DNA of 64,000 bases, from contig MQVO02000006.1 in the NCBI GenBank assembly GCA_001986395.2, forward strand, positions 1,768,337-1,832,336, given 5' to 3'. The notes beneath the pieces were generated by a model. The model did not search any database. It saw nothing but the letters and a program-made list of their open reading frames with translations, and had not been told where the DNA came from. Positions 32,412-43,680 of this stretch are shown here, piece after piece. Source of the stretch: Irpex lacteus. Its lineage: Eukaryota > Basidiomycota > Agaricomycetes > Polyporales > Irpicaceae. Positions within the stretch are counted from its first letter, which is position 1. Each line of letters begins with the position of its first letter. A program made the position numbers and the translations under genes.

Positions 32412-32672
32412 ATGGTCCTCGGTCCCCGCCCCCGCCTGCTCCTCCCCTATCTCAACTTCTTCATCGCGACCGCCGCCCTCGGCTTCCAAACGACGGTGCT
32501 CTACCCCTGGCACCACCAGCTCGACGACGAGTTCAAGAAGATGAAGGTCGAGCAGGCGCGGATGCTCAAGGAGCTGCACGACGCCAAGATCCAGAAGTTC
32601 TCAGAGGTCGAGGCGAGGGTTATCGCTATTGAGCATAAGCTCCGGGAGGGGCTGCTGGGGAAGTCGAGGTGA
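32412..32672 (+). CDS. 86-residue single-pass membrane protein
   Basis: One exon. The N-terminus MVLGPRPRLLLPYLNFFIAT runs into a hydrophobic segment (about residues 8-30, to FQTTVLYPW). A charged amphipathic helix follows (DDEFKKMKVEQARMLKELHD and AKIQKFSEVEARVIAIEHKL). Codon use is strongly GC-biased like the housekeeping neighbours, and a CA-rich leader precedes the ATG, so I take it as a real gene. The layout recalls small inner-mitochondrial-membrane or ER proteins. No family was recognised. Confidence 0.65.
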   Translation: MVLGPRPRLLLPYLNFFIATAALGFQTTVLYPWHHQLDDEFKKMKVEQARMLKELHDAKIQKFSEVEARVIAIEHKLREGLLGKSR

Positions 32673-33230
32673 TAGGCGGGCGGGCGCAGTGGTGCTGGCG
32701 GTCTGTCCTATCACCTGAATGAGGAGAGGGGGAGTATGAGATTGGTATATTGTTTCGGTATGTGGTCTCTTCGACGTTGTATAACCTGAGTGGCTGATTG
32801 AGCAACAGCTGGATGGATGCAGCACATCGACTTCACGACCTAGATTTGTCCGCCACTGGATATTTATCGTCGCAGAACACTACATAGAGCACGCCGAGAG
32901 GATCCTATGCCTGGGTTGTCTAGATCTGTTGATAGTAGACTACTTACACGCTGCTGTAATCTAAGGACGGACGAGGGAGGTTTAGAGGGGATGCTGGATG
33001 TTCACGTTTATTATCTGATAACTTTCTATTCAATGCACTACGTCGACGTTTGAAATTCAGCGATTCAGGCTTGCGTCAAGGGTTTGAAATACGAAGACCC
33101 TTTGGGTCTACGTCACTACCAGCCAACAACGAGGCAATTAAGCTGGCATCAATACTTATACGACAAACAACAGCGCATTTTGTACAGTAGATGATAGTCC
33201 ACATAGCACAGCACCCCTCGAGCAGACATT
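32673..33230. other. Intergenic between convergent genes
   Basis: The 3' flanks of the small membrane-protein gene and the CCDC47 homologue. No gene or repeat is recognised. Confidence 0.5.
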
Positions 33231-34777
33231 CTACCGAGCCTTCATTTTCCCCTGAGTCTTCCTCATCGCCCTCTTCTTCTCGCGTTCCAGAGCCTACACA
33301 TACCATCCTATCAGTACCGTAGACCACATCCGCGTAAAGAAACAAGAAACGCACCTTCTTCTGCTCCGACGCACTCAACTTCGACAACCTCTCCTCCTCC
33401 GCCTTCTTCTTCGCAGCCGCCTTCTCCGCCTCCGCCTCCTCCCTCTGCTCCTTCCCAGCCTCCTCCTTAATCTCCTTCTCCACCCTCTCCCTAACCGCCT
33501 TCAACTTCGTCTTCGTCTCAGGCCTCAAATTCCCGTTCAGCCCGACGCCCTTCTGGCCTGGTCCCTTGCCGATACCCCAGCCGCCTGCGCCTGCAATGAC
33601 GTCTGCGAGCTGGAAGAACGCGGCGACGAGTGGGAGTGTGGAGGAGGCATCGGAAGTGGGTGGGACGGCTAAGGAGAGGATGAGGTGCTTCTTGCGTTGG
33701 GAGGCGGGGAGGGGAGAGAGTGGACGGGTGCGGGGTTGGTCCGTGAGGGAGAGGGAGCGGAAGTAGGGCTGGATGGCGGGGTTGGAGAGGACGTCGCCGA
33801 GGGAGAGGGGGCCGTGCGTTTTGAGGAGGTTTTCTGTGACGTCCGCAAATTCTGCACATGATAGCTACACCTTGAGCAAAGGATAGTGGGAAGCTGTGAG
33901 GGGGACTTACCTGACATGACGGTTACGGATGGTGGAAGACTAGAAGACTCAGACGTCTTCGTGAAGCTCTACAAAATACCAACAAAACCAGTAAACAACT
34001 CATCCACCAAAGCACCCGCAGGAAGCTACTCACCAAGTCCCACCGGCTCTCCCTAACGGCCTTCAAATGCGACTTGGAGACAATAGCCCACACAGTATCC
34101 GGAATAGCCACACCATCCTGAAAGGTAACGTCCAGCTCGATTTCGTCAACATAATTCAAGTTCAAGTCAATAACGCTCCTGGCGACCTGGTACGCATATT
34201 GGAAAAAGTCGTGGCGCGGTCGCAGCGTGATGACGGTGTGGAGGGAGGAGACGGCGCGTCTGCCTGTCGAGAATGCGAAGAAGTCCGAGGAGCCATCTGA
34301 GGGTGGTGAATGCAAGTGTGTTGTCAATAACAGACGATAGAAGACGGAGAGTAGAAGTGCATACCCTGCGTTAAGCCGCCCTTTTGCACAGGTCTCGAGA
34401 ACTGCTCCTCATACAACGGGAAGTGTGCGTCGAACCTAACACATACAGCCAATGAGCCCCTGGACAGAGAGAAACGAGCCGTGTGACGTACCAAGCACTA
34501 GCCCGCTTATAATTGCTGCTTCGCCCAACATAATGCCAAGCAACATAAAACACAATGGCAAGAACATACAGCAACTCGCGCTGGAACACTACAATCCATA
34601 CGCGTGAGCAAAATACAACCACCGAGTCTCGTTGGATAAATTGCGGAAACACGTACGAGCAGGTCTGAAGGTGAGCATCTTCCACCTGAACTCCAGGCCA
34701 TCGTACTCGGGGTCGAGCACGACTGGCGGAGGGGTGAGGACCGCCAGGATCTTCGTGATGGAGAAAGCGTTCGACAT
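33231..34777 (-). CDS. CCDC47/DUF1682 family ER protein
   Basis: Homologue of CCDC47 (calumin), the ER calcium-binding PAT-complex subunit that helps insert multi-span membrane proteins at the Sec61 translocon. About 400 residues in several exons, starting MSNAFSITKILAVLTPPPVV at 34777. The early part has LDPEYDGLEFRWKMLTFRPA and a hydrophobic stretch (LLYVLAIVFYVAWHYVG). The conserved core has FFAFSTGRRAVSSLHTVITL, RHDFFQYAYQ, VDEIELDVTFQDGVAIPDTV and SKSHLKAVRESRWDL. The C-terminus is the typical Lys/Glu/Ala coiled coil (EEAEAEKAAAKKKAEEERLS), and the last exon gives EREKKRAMRKTQGKMKAR. Order and length fit the family well. Confidence 0.87.
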
Positions 34778-35203
34778 GGTCGACTGTCGGTGTTGGCGTC
34801 GAGGACAGAGTGAGACACGACACACAAACACTCGGGGACTGGCGCTAATTTAATAGGCTATGATTGTTGGCGCCTAAATAGAGCGTGCCTGGCGGGCAAT
34901 CCCCATTTGGAAAGTCTTCTGAGCACTTATGTCGGCGGCGGGTGTGGCCAGCGTCGCACGCAACATATTCCCCTCACGCAAAACATACATTCTACAGTCA
35001 TAGGAGAAAATACCGACACCTATTGGAGATTACGGTATTTAAGCCCAATGCCACGCTTTCAAGACATGGATTGCATTGACACGATTTGCAAATAGGAGAC
35101 AACTTACACACACTATACGATGAGCAATGCACCCAGTGTATGTGTTACAAACTCATAGAGATACAAGCAGACAACTGAACAGCACAAACAATAGGATTCA
35201 GGC
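34778..35203. other. Divergent intergenic region
   Basis: Upstream of the CCDC47 homologue (-) and the next gene (+). A possible 16-nt first coding exon of the next gene lies at 35120-35135 (MSNAP), followed by a GTGTATGT donor and a TTCAG acceptor at 35196-35201. Confidence 0.4.
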
Positions 35204-35620
35204 ATGCACAGCAGGGGTCTCACCCACACCGACTACGGAGCCTTTGTAACGCGAGTGGTCGCCCGAATGACAGAAACCGCAGGGTCGATAGACCAACGCG
35301 CCCTCCAACGCTGCCTCGGCCTAGCCTCCTCCTACCTCGTCACCGACACAAGCACGAACCCAGACCACGGCCTCACCTCCTGGCAGAACGGATTCAACCG
35401 CCTCGTAGATGTGATCGTGGCGTTGAACGCACGGGGGGAGCTGGAGGTGGCGACGGTGAGCGCGGCCAGCAAGGCGTGCTCGGAGTGCTGGAGTGTGGCG
35501 GGGACGTGGCGGGAGACGGAGGTGAGCAGGGAGGGCGTGAGGGAGATTGCGAAGAGGCTCAAGGGGATTCTGGACGAGAATGGGCGGACATATCGCGGAG
35601 AACGAATATACGTGCCCTGA
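35204..35620 (+). CDS. Hypothetical 138-residue helical protein
   Basis: One long exon starting MHSRGLTHTDYGAFVTRVVA. It may be preceded by a small exon (start at 35120) that would add MSNAPS in frame. The protein is mostly helical, with QRALQRCLGLASSYLVTDTS, WQNGFNRLVDVIVALNARGE and a closing REIAKRLKGILDENGRTYRG. No motif is recognised. Codon use is like the neighbours and there is no internal stop, so it is probably real. Function is unknown. Confidence 0.6.
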   Translation: MHSRGLTHTDYGAFVTRVVARMTETAGSIDQRALQRCLGLASSYLVTDTSTNPDHGLTSWQNGFNRLVDVIVALNARGELEVATVSAASKACSECWSVAGTWRETEVSREGVREIAKRLKGILDENGRTYRGERIYVP

Positions 35621-35989
35621 GCATCGATATCTGGGCCCTGAGATGCTGGGTGTCGTGCTGAGGACTGTCGAGGTTGTACTATAAGCGTCGGGGAACGTCG
35701 TCGGTGGTGGTGGTAGGAAGGAGAAAGATACCCGATGTATATTGTATTGTATTTTATCTATTTACTTATTGGAATCGATGCAATGCGGGCGCCGAGGCTC
35801 GCTATCTCGCAAGGGGGCGGGAGAGCGTCTATCACAATATCAGGGATCGTCGGTGGGTGTATACGATCGAGATCGCAATCGACGCGTTCAGGTAAGTCGT
35901 GCGCAAGAAACACCTCATCTGTGCTCACCCTCACGACATCGTATATAATACACAATATTGCTCTATACCTTCCAGTAGAGCACAACGCC
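35621..35989. other. Intergenic
   Basis: Between two genes on the same strand. The open frames here run into the next gene by chance. No element is recognised. Confidence 0.5.
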
Positions 35990-36532
35990 ATGCCTGAATA
36001 CCCTACACCCGAACAGTGGGCAGAGAAGACCCCCGCCTGGGCTCAGTCTCTTCCACAACCGAAGAGTAACCCGGCGCACATCTCAGTGACCGAAGTGGCA
36101 GAGCTCATACGCACAAAGAAACCAGGCGTCGACTTTGTCATCGTCGATACGCGCAAGGCAGACTGGGACGTAAGATCCTCTTCCCAGATCTCACTTAACT
36201 CACATCACTGACTCCGATATCTGTCACATCATCATTGACATGATATTTAGACGAACTACATACGCACAGCGATCAACCTCCCCGCGCAGTCGTTCCACCA
36301 ATCCCTACCTGGATTACTCTCGCTGCTACAAGCCGTACCGTTGGTTATCTTCCATTGCCAGGCGTGCTCTCTCGTCTCGCGAGGTTCACGCGTCGCGTCG
36401 TGGTACCAGGACGCGCTGGACGCGGCTGGTATCACTACTAGCCAAGCTAGGATCTTGACGGGAGGGATCAAGGCGTGGGTGGAGGCGTATGGTAGTGATG
36501 GGTATCTCACTGCGGTAATACCAGCTGTGTAA
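35990..36532 (+). CDS. Cdc25-like rhodanese-domain phosphatase/arsenate reductase
   Basis: A single rhodanese (Cdc25-type) domain of 153 residues from two exons (35990-36169 and 36251-36532). Members act as small tyrosine phosphatases or arsenate reductases (S. pombe Ibp1 and plant/yeast Acr2 type). The first exon has HISVTEVAELIRTKKPGVDF and VIVDTRKADWD. The second starts TNYIRTAINLPAQSFHQSLP and contains the active-site loop IFHCQACSLVSRGSRVASWY, ending with the RILTGGIKAWVEAYG helix. The catalytic Cys is present, but the loop has seven residues between it and the Arg instead of five, so activity is uncertain. The 3' end converges with DDB1. Confidence 0.8.
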
Positions 36533-36734
36533 AATTGATGTGGAAGCAACGTACTATGACGAAACAATTCCAAGAATCGTTGCATCTACCCGGCGAGAGC
36601 AAGCCTAATATTTGCAAGCAAGCAGAATTCAAAGTCATCTATTCGCCCAACAAAGCATTCCAGCATATCGATACATCGCATCGTCACCCACTAATCATAC
36701 ACCATCCCCTTCGTGATCCATCAATTCATCCCAT

Positions 36735-39700
36735 TCAATGCAAACTCTGCAACTTCTCCAACACCTCCTCAACCCTCTCCTTCTCCATCCTCACCTTCTC
36801 CGCGCGATACTTCCCCTTCAACAGCTTATCCTGATTCTCATGTGTCAAGAACAACTCCAAAAAGTCTCCATCGAGGAACCCGACGGCTTGCTCCGCGTCA
36901 CTCGTGCCTCGAGCATTCGACGGTGTGCGCCATCTAAAGCATTGTCATCAGTACGTTCCGGCCACTTCGTGATAGCATATCAAATATCCCAGATGGAAAT
37001 ACGCACTTGCTATGATTAACCTCCCCAGGCCCAACGATAGCACTCGCCATATTCCTCTGCAGATCCGTCAACGGCAACGCCACGTCCTCCCCAACATGCG
37101 AAACCACCCCAATCCGTCCCGAACTCGTAAAGAACACATGCTCAGGCTCGAACGTCTGTCTCACATGCTCTTGTGACTGTTGAGGAGGAGAGGTGCCGGT
37201 GAGAGAGCCGGGTATGAACTTGGTGACGACGTCCCCGATGTGGTAGAACCCGTTTCGTTCGAGACGTTTGCGCCCTCCGACGGCGTCTTGGATGCTGAAT
37301 GTGAAGAGATTGCAGTCGATCTATGTTCCGAAAAAAAAAGTTAGTTCTCAGGAAAGATCGAAAATAGCTTGCAGAGAGCAGACTAACATTGGACCCGATG
37401 ACTCCGTCCTCCTTGATGCCTTCGACAGTTTGTGGCCACAGAGGCGTGTAGTCCCTTGCGACTGTCTCCAGATTATGATCCTTCACCTGTAAGACGGATA
37501 CCGAGCTGATCCCATCTCCAACGATGAGTCTATCGCCCTTCGCTACCAAGCTTGTAACGAAGTAGTTGTGGTTCCACCGAGCGACGCGTTTGAGGGTCGT
37601 AATATTCGTGATTTCGTTGTGCACGATCGCGTAGAGGTCCACCTATATACCACTGTAAGCCCCCTGGCAACGAACGTTCGTATGTATGATGACGTACTGA
37701 GGTATTGACAGCAGCAGCAACCAACCCATTGACGGTGTCGATCGCATAGACGCACCCGTCCACCTGCTGCTCCGCCACCAGCTTCAACTCCCGCTCAGGT
37801 CCAACGACATCAAACAGCCGGAGATAGCCCGTCTCAGGCTCACTCTCGCCTACCTGTATACGTACGGTACCGACGCAGAACGCTGCAGAAGTAGATACAT
37901 TGGTTCCAGAGAGCGACGTTACGGCGGTGACGGCTTCCGTCGGCTCGAATTCGAATTCGCTTAGTTCTGGGCAGCGTAAGATGGGATTTTTAATGAGAAA
38001 ATTCGAATGAAGAACGTAGAAGGAAAGCATGTTTACCTGTCAATGTTGCCCCATCGAATACGACGAACGAACTAGTCTGGATATCCGACTGCGCGATACG
38101 TTGTGGGTTTTCAGATACGCATGCTACTCCGAACACATTGTGACCTGCATGATGTGCTATTCGTCGAGGCGTCCGCAAGCCGAGGTTGACCTGGGTGGAA
38201 GTTAAGCATGATGTTCAGTCCTTCCTTCGAGAATTTGTAAGACTTACCGAGCGTATCTGCATCTTATCGATTCCACTAATCTTGCCGATGACTAGCGATG
38301 TCGACGTAGCGAGGATTTGGCAGGATGGGTAATGCGCCGTGTTGAGGCTAGCACCAGCTGCAACATCCTATAACGGAGATGACATTAGTCGTGGACCACG
38401 AACGAAAATTAAAAAGTCTGTTTACCTTCGTCATGACCGAAGACTGCCTCAACCGTTGTCTATCCCAGTAGAACACCGATACCCGGCTCCCACTCGCAAA
38501 CACCGTCCTTTTACCATCCACCGTCGTCACACCAACAGACACAGGCGTCGCACCCAACGAGAAAACCTTAAGGTCCTTCAGCTCCTTACCTTGAAGACTG
38601 AGAGTCGCGACACTTCCATCGGCAAGACCAACCACTACAAATGGGCGGTAGTCAGCGTCTTTCGACTTGGTGCCCGTGCCAAAGTTATGAAGAAGGATGG
38701 AACAGGGAAGGGCGGGAAGGCGAGGGCTGGTGCAGAGAGGATCAAGCAGGTTGTTCTGGTCCTTCAGACTGAGTACTTGTACATCATTCGAGCCCCAGAA
38801 TGCGACGGCGATATGGGATGTATATGGCTTTGAGGGATCGAACGGCGCACACGAGATCGCTGATATTTCTTTACTGGGGAATTCGCGCGTTCTGCAGGAA
38901 ATATGCTCAACTATGTGGTCAACGACATACAGGCAGAGAGGGTTTCGCTTACTTGATAACGTGCAACTGGTCATCGAATCCAAGGTTGAGAAGGACGACT
39001 GTCCCACCACTAAGTGCAACGACAAACTGACTCGCGTTGACAGTGGCCGCCACTATCTCGCGAGGACGCTTGCTGCTTCCCTGTTCAGGTGTCCAGCCTG
39101 CACCAACCCGGTTGAACGTCTTCAACGTGGCGTCGTACTCGAGCAGATTAACACTCTTCGGCGTAACTTGGACCACGTACGGCGAATCCGCGTAGGCAGA
39201 TGACGTGCCGGATGCACCTGCTCGCTGAACTCGGCGTGCGATGTTAGCGAGAGCTAAAGTGGGCTGATCCGTAATGAGAGCTGAAGACCCAGGTTCGACA
39301 TGTGTGATACTGTCACGACCGTCTATACGCAATAGATGCGATTTATGCAGGGAGGACAACAGGATGTGAGAATCCAATCTACATTCAAGTTTTAGCCTGT
39401 ATCGAGATTCGAGAATAGCAACGCTGACACTTACTGTTCTTCGAAAGAGTCACGAATAGCAAACAGTCTGGCAGTATGTGGTATATCACTCAGTACAGCC
39501 AGTTCTTGGAAGTCAGCTCCAGTTCTGACCGCGTTGAGGCTTCCAGTATTTGCTCCACCCGAGCATGTGACTATTTGAGGCTAAAGAGAAGATTATCGTT
39601 CATGAGCACCTTACGCAATGTTGAGGGCACATACCTGACCACTTTCGTCTGTATCGGCTATGACAGCATCAAGAATAGGTGCCAAGTTACGGTAGCGGTC

Positions 39701-41296
39701 AAGGACCTCTATGTGTGTGCCTTTGAGAGCCACGATCTTGCCAGCTTTACTCGATCTTTTGTCTTCGACACCTTCCATCTCTACATCGTCTTCATCGATT
39801 GAGGGAGTACTTCGAGGGTCAGTTGAGAGAGCTTGAGGGTTTACTGTGGTTATGCCGCTGGGTATTGGTAGAGTGTCCTGGTCGATGTCGCTTTGTGCTG
39901 TCGCGTGCACTCGTATGATCTGCGCGTCACCTGTGTGCGAGCCTACGTACAGAACCTGGGAGGACAAATACGACAGTGTCGTTGGTGCCGAAATCTGATA
40001 TCGAAGGGGTCAGTAAAATAGCATAGCCAGAATTTTACGACTGACCTCTCCGATAGGTAGCAAGACAAGCTCAGGGGTGTCAGTGATTGTAAGGAGAGCA
40101 AGGCGACCAAACATATCGCCAACGAAAAAGCGACGCCCATCGTCATCAGCGGGACACCATCTGTCAAAGTATTAAACAAGATCGGCAACACTCTTTCAAC
40201 GCGCGACGGCTTACGCTGTCACCTCACTCCACGGCCACTTCACGGCTGCCTTCGACTTGACCTTCTTCGCCTCCCGCTCTTTCTCCTTTATCTTGGCCTG
40301 TCTCTGAACTTTCTCAGAGGCACTTGTCTTCCGTTGGGACTGTCGTTTCTCTTTTCCCTTCTCTTGTCGTTGCTCTTCAGCAGTAGCTGCTTCCACGAAA
40401 TGGATCCTACGACCGCCTAGAACAAGCGCACCACCGAGACATTGAGCATCCTCACCGGAAGGGGAGGGCTGAAGGGAGAACGACGGAACTGGGACGAGAG
40501 TCAGACCCTCGTATGGCTCTGGGAATGCGTTTGTTGGGAGGATGGCTCGTTGGAATTGGACGGAGGGTCTGGCTGAGAGTTCGAGAGCCTCGATGTCAAG
40601 ATCTCGTGCCAGCAATTGAGCTCGGCGTAAGTGATCAACATGCAGAATAGCAAGAGTGTATGTTTCGGTGTTGGTCTCTATGAACGCCAGAGACAAGAGA
40701 TTCAGCTCCGGGAGGCTATAAGGGCGTAGAGTCATTAGCCTCTGTCTGAAAGAATCTGAATAGAATACGGACACTACGTCAAACTCCTGGCTGACCCGGC
40801 CGTTATCAAACGAGACTACTTTAAGTTTACCGGCGTAGCAGCTTACGACTGCGACCTCGCCGAATGCACTAGTAGCCATCCCGGTAAAGTATTCTGCATG
40901 GCGGGCATGACGGTCGTGTAGGTCAGAATGCCAGGTAGTCACAAGCGTAGGGACTCCATCCTTGGTCACATATTCCAGTAGGAGTAACTTGGGGTGAGGA
41001 TGATCTAATAATACGAGGAGGTTCGATGCCGATGAATCCTAAGTCTAGTTAGTATCCTGTACTAGACACAAACAAGTATGACGACATACCTTGGCCGGCA
41101 CTGCCTTTAACGACAACACTCTCCCCCATATCTCCAAACTACACTCATGGCTGAGCCCCTCAGGCGTGATCGCGGAGACCTCAATGCGACTCGCTTTGGC
41201 TACGACCAAGTGCCCAAGCTCAGCCCCCGGTATGAGAGAGCACTTCACCGAGCTTGTCACTGAAGACGGCTGGTGAAACGTCGAGACGACCTTCAT
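36735..41296 (-). CDS. DDB1: DNA damage-binding protein 1 (DDB1)
   Basis: Adaptor of CUL4-RING ubiquitin ligases with three WD40-type propellers, acting in nucleotide-excision repair and replication control. It has many exons and roughly 1200-1300 residues. It starts MKVVSTFHQPSSVTSSVKCS and continues LGHLVVAKASRIEVSAITPE and CSLEIWGRVLSLKAVPAK. Later blocks include LNLLSLAFIETNTETYTLAI, VLYVGSHTGDAQIIRV, the SSFVVFDGATLTGKHAF segment, YLRLFDVVGPERELKLVAEQ, and near the end GSLTGTSP, FFTSSGRIGVVSHVGEDVAL and VEEVLEKLQSLH. A Lys/Glu/Arg-rich run (from EEQRQEKGKEKRQSQRKT) is inserted early in the first propeller. CPSF160 and SF3B3 are relatives, but motif order and size fit DDB1 best. Confidence 0.92.
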
Positions 41297-41839
41297 CTTT
41301 GCAACCTAGACAATAGCTGGCAGCCGAAGATTAGCAACGACGAAACGAGCTGATTCGTAGGACGACGAAGGAGGACGTCGGCGAGGACTCGCAAGCTCGG
41401 TCGAGAGATATCTGCCGCGGCAGCTTTCCAAGATTACATACATGGGCGCTTGTGATTGATCTACACGCCCTCCACGTGGTTTAGCGCGCAACGAGATCAT
41501 GATGGGATCCTTCCCGCTGCCTTCTTTTGGACGTCGTCCTAGTTCACTGATATTTTCTGTTTAGTTTGGATTCCTACTCTGTACTCTCATGTCCCTGACC
41601 CCACATTCAACTCTCGGGAGCTTCATAGCTTGCAAACATTGACCGAGCGGTATCCCGCCGCCCGAACTCACTGGCCTCACGACTAGTAAGTAGCTGACTG
41701 CTTCATATTCATCAGCGCCGATCGGGCTCTACCTGAGCATTGTTTTATCCGACCCGCAGATGCGCTATATACGAGCAATAAATAGGAGGTACCACGAACA
41801 AAAGTAAGCCAGCACCCCATCCTCATCCTCACCCTCATC
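41297..41839. promoter_or_regulatory. Divergent DDB1/lipase intergenic region
   Basis: 543 bp shared by the two divergent genes. An open frame at 41306-41500 (-) ends just before the DDB1 start and is probably leader sequence or a uORF. A TATATA-like word occurs near 41765. Nothing firmer is seen. Confidence 0.4.
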
Positions 41840-43123
41840 ATGTCAACAGAGAAAACTTACACAGAGTCATGGCTAGAAGGACCACTTCACACAGCCTTCT
41901 ACACCCGCATCTACAGACCCCAACCTCCCACCCCCACTCGTGCCGTTCTAGTATTCGCTCACGGATACCTCGAGCATGTTGACCGATACGCGTACCCCGA
42001 GGCACACGCGAGATGGGCGTCGCGAGGTATAGCCGTGTTAACCTTTGATCAACGTGGTTTTGGGAGGACTGCGCTGGACGTGGAACATCGAAGTCTTGGG
42101 AGCGCGTATGGACGCGCGGGAGGAGGGGAGGAACGGATGGCTGATCTGGAGTGGGCGGTGGAACTTGCGAAGACGTCGTTTGGACAGGACGTGCCGGTGT
42201 TCCTCATGGGCCACTCGATGGTGCGTACAACGTCATGCAACATAATTTATCCACACTCATGCTGGCTTGAAAGGCTGGAGGTTCGGTACTTGGCTTTGCC
42301 ACGCGAGCTACAGCTCCTCCTGAGAAGGCAACTGTCAAACTCCTCGCTGGCGTGATCTCTTCCAGCCCCCTCATACGAATTGGCCGTAAGGACCCCTCTT
42401 CCGCTCTCAAATTTGTGGTGCGGCTAGTGTCGAAAGCTTTCCCAAATATGCCTATCAGTACACCGCCCCAAGTCGAGGTAATACACCGTTTCGTGACCTT
42501 GAAATCGACATTGGTTGCTGATGATTATGCGCAGGACCTTTCGCGCGATCCAGCGGTGGGCGAATCAGCTCTGAAGGACCCTTGGATCAAGTCTGTTGGT
42601 ACAGGACAGAGTATTTTGGATATGATTGACAGGGTATGTATGGCCTTTTCGTGTGTGGGCTAGATACTTATTTGACGACGCCCCCGCATACAGGGAGAAT
42701 ATCTCTCACGAGAGGGCTATAAGCATTGGCCAGCTGACTTACCGGTAAGTGAACACTTACTACTACGTTGTGTAGTATGCTAATTTTTATCAGGTTTTGA
42801 TTCTCCACGGGACCGCAGACGTGGTGGGTGTCTTTTGAGGTGACATCTATGTATCGCCCTCATATCTAACTGACTGCGTACAGGTAAACGCTTTCGCGCC
42901 TACAAAAGAGTTCGCCGAACTTCTCCAAGCACCAGACAAGGAGTTTGTGGAATACGATGTACGTCCGCGTAGAGTCTCGACCTCCTTTGCAGCTGGACTC
43001 AAAAGGTCTTCTCTACAGGGTGCATGGCACGATCTCCTCACCGACCCCGAGTACAAGGATAAATATTTTGAGGACATCGTAAATTGGATAGAGAGGCACT
43101 TGTCTTCGAAGCCATACAGCTAA
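41840..43123 (+). CDS. Monoglyceride-lipase-like alpha/beta hydrolase
   Basis: Serine hydrolase of the monoacylglycerol lipase (Yju3/MGLL) group, which cleaves monoglycerides to glycerol and fatty acid on lipid droplets or membranes. About 310 residues. The order is MSTEKTYTESWLEGPLHTAF, VFAHGYLEHVDRYAYPEAHA (oxyanion HG), VLTFDQRGFGRT, the nucleophile elbow GHSM joined by splicing to AGGSVLGFATRA, the lid region, then VLILHGTADVVNAF (catalytic Asp) and GAWHDLLTDPEY (catalytic His). The intron after GHSM cuts the elbow; all three catalytic residues are present. At least six exons, stop at 43121-43123. Substrate is inferred from family. Confidence 0.8.
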
Positions 43124-43680
43124 TGACGCCAGCTGTCATCGAGCCAGCTTCGAGTACGCACCGGTGATTACCCAAGGGTACTTATTTAGTACAGTATCCA
43201 CATCATTGGATTAATTATCGGAGCTGTCGTCCACGGATGTATGCGTGCCAGGCCATGCGGAGTCAACTTCTCTCAAACCCGACTTGTATGACAGAGGTTG
43301 GACTCGAACTTCGAGTGATGTGTCCAGGTAAGCTGCCCTCGTATCAGTGAACTTGAATGCCTACTGGCAGTAGTATTCGATGGACCGTATATGATCTACA
43401 GCGACTTGAATTCGTTTATAATCAACCAACAGAACGACTCACCAACTTGATGCTGGCCCAAGTGCATTGTACACACCGGCTGCCAGATGCTCGAGTCGGG
43501 TCCGGGAACAAAGTGCCGGTGATCCATGACGCGTGCCTTTTGCGGGGAGAAATGATCGCATGTGAATAAACTTCCCCGCACTCCCTAGATCCGCGAGCGC
43601 TTGTCAACTCTTCATAAAGTCGACTTCTCTCGCTCGGCATTGCATTTCACCCTCGACGACGACCTACACAACTAGCCAAG
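43124..43680. other. Intergenic
   Basis: Between two + strand genes. A pyrimidine-rich leader (TTCTCTCGCTCGGC) stands just upstream of the acyl-CoA dehydrogenase start. A tRNA-like word near 43300 was examined and rejected. Confidence 0.5.

Noticed and set aside
43280..43330. tRNA-like word GTTCGAGTCC on the minus strand
   Set aside because: The flanking bases do not pair into a T-arm and no A box or acceptor stem is present.
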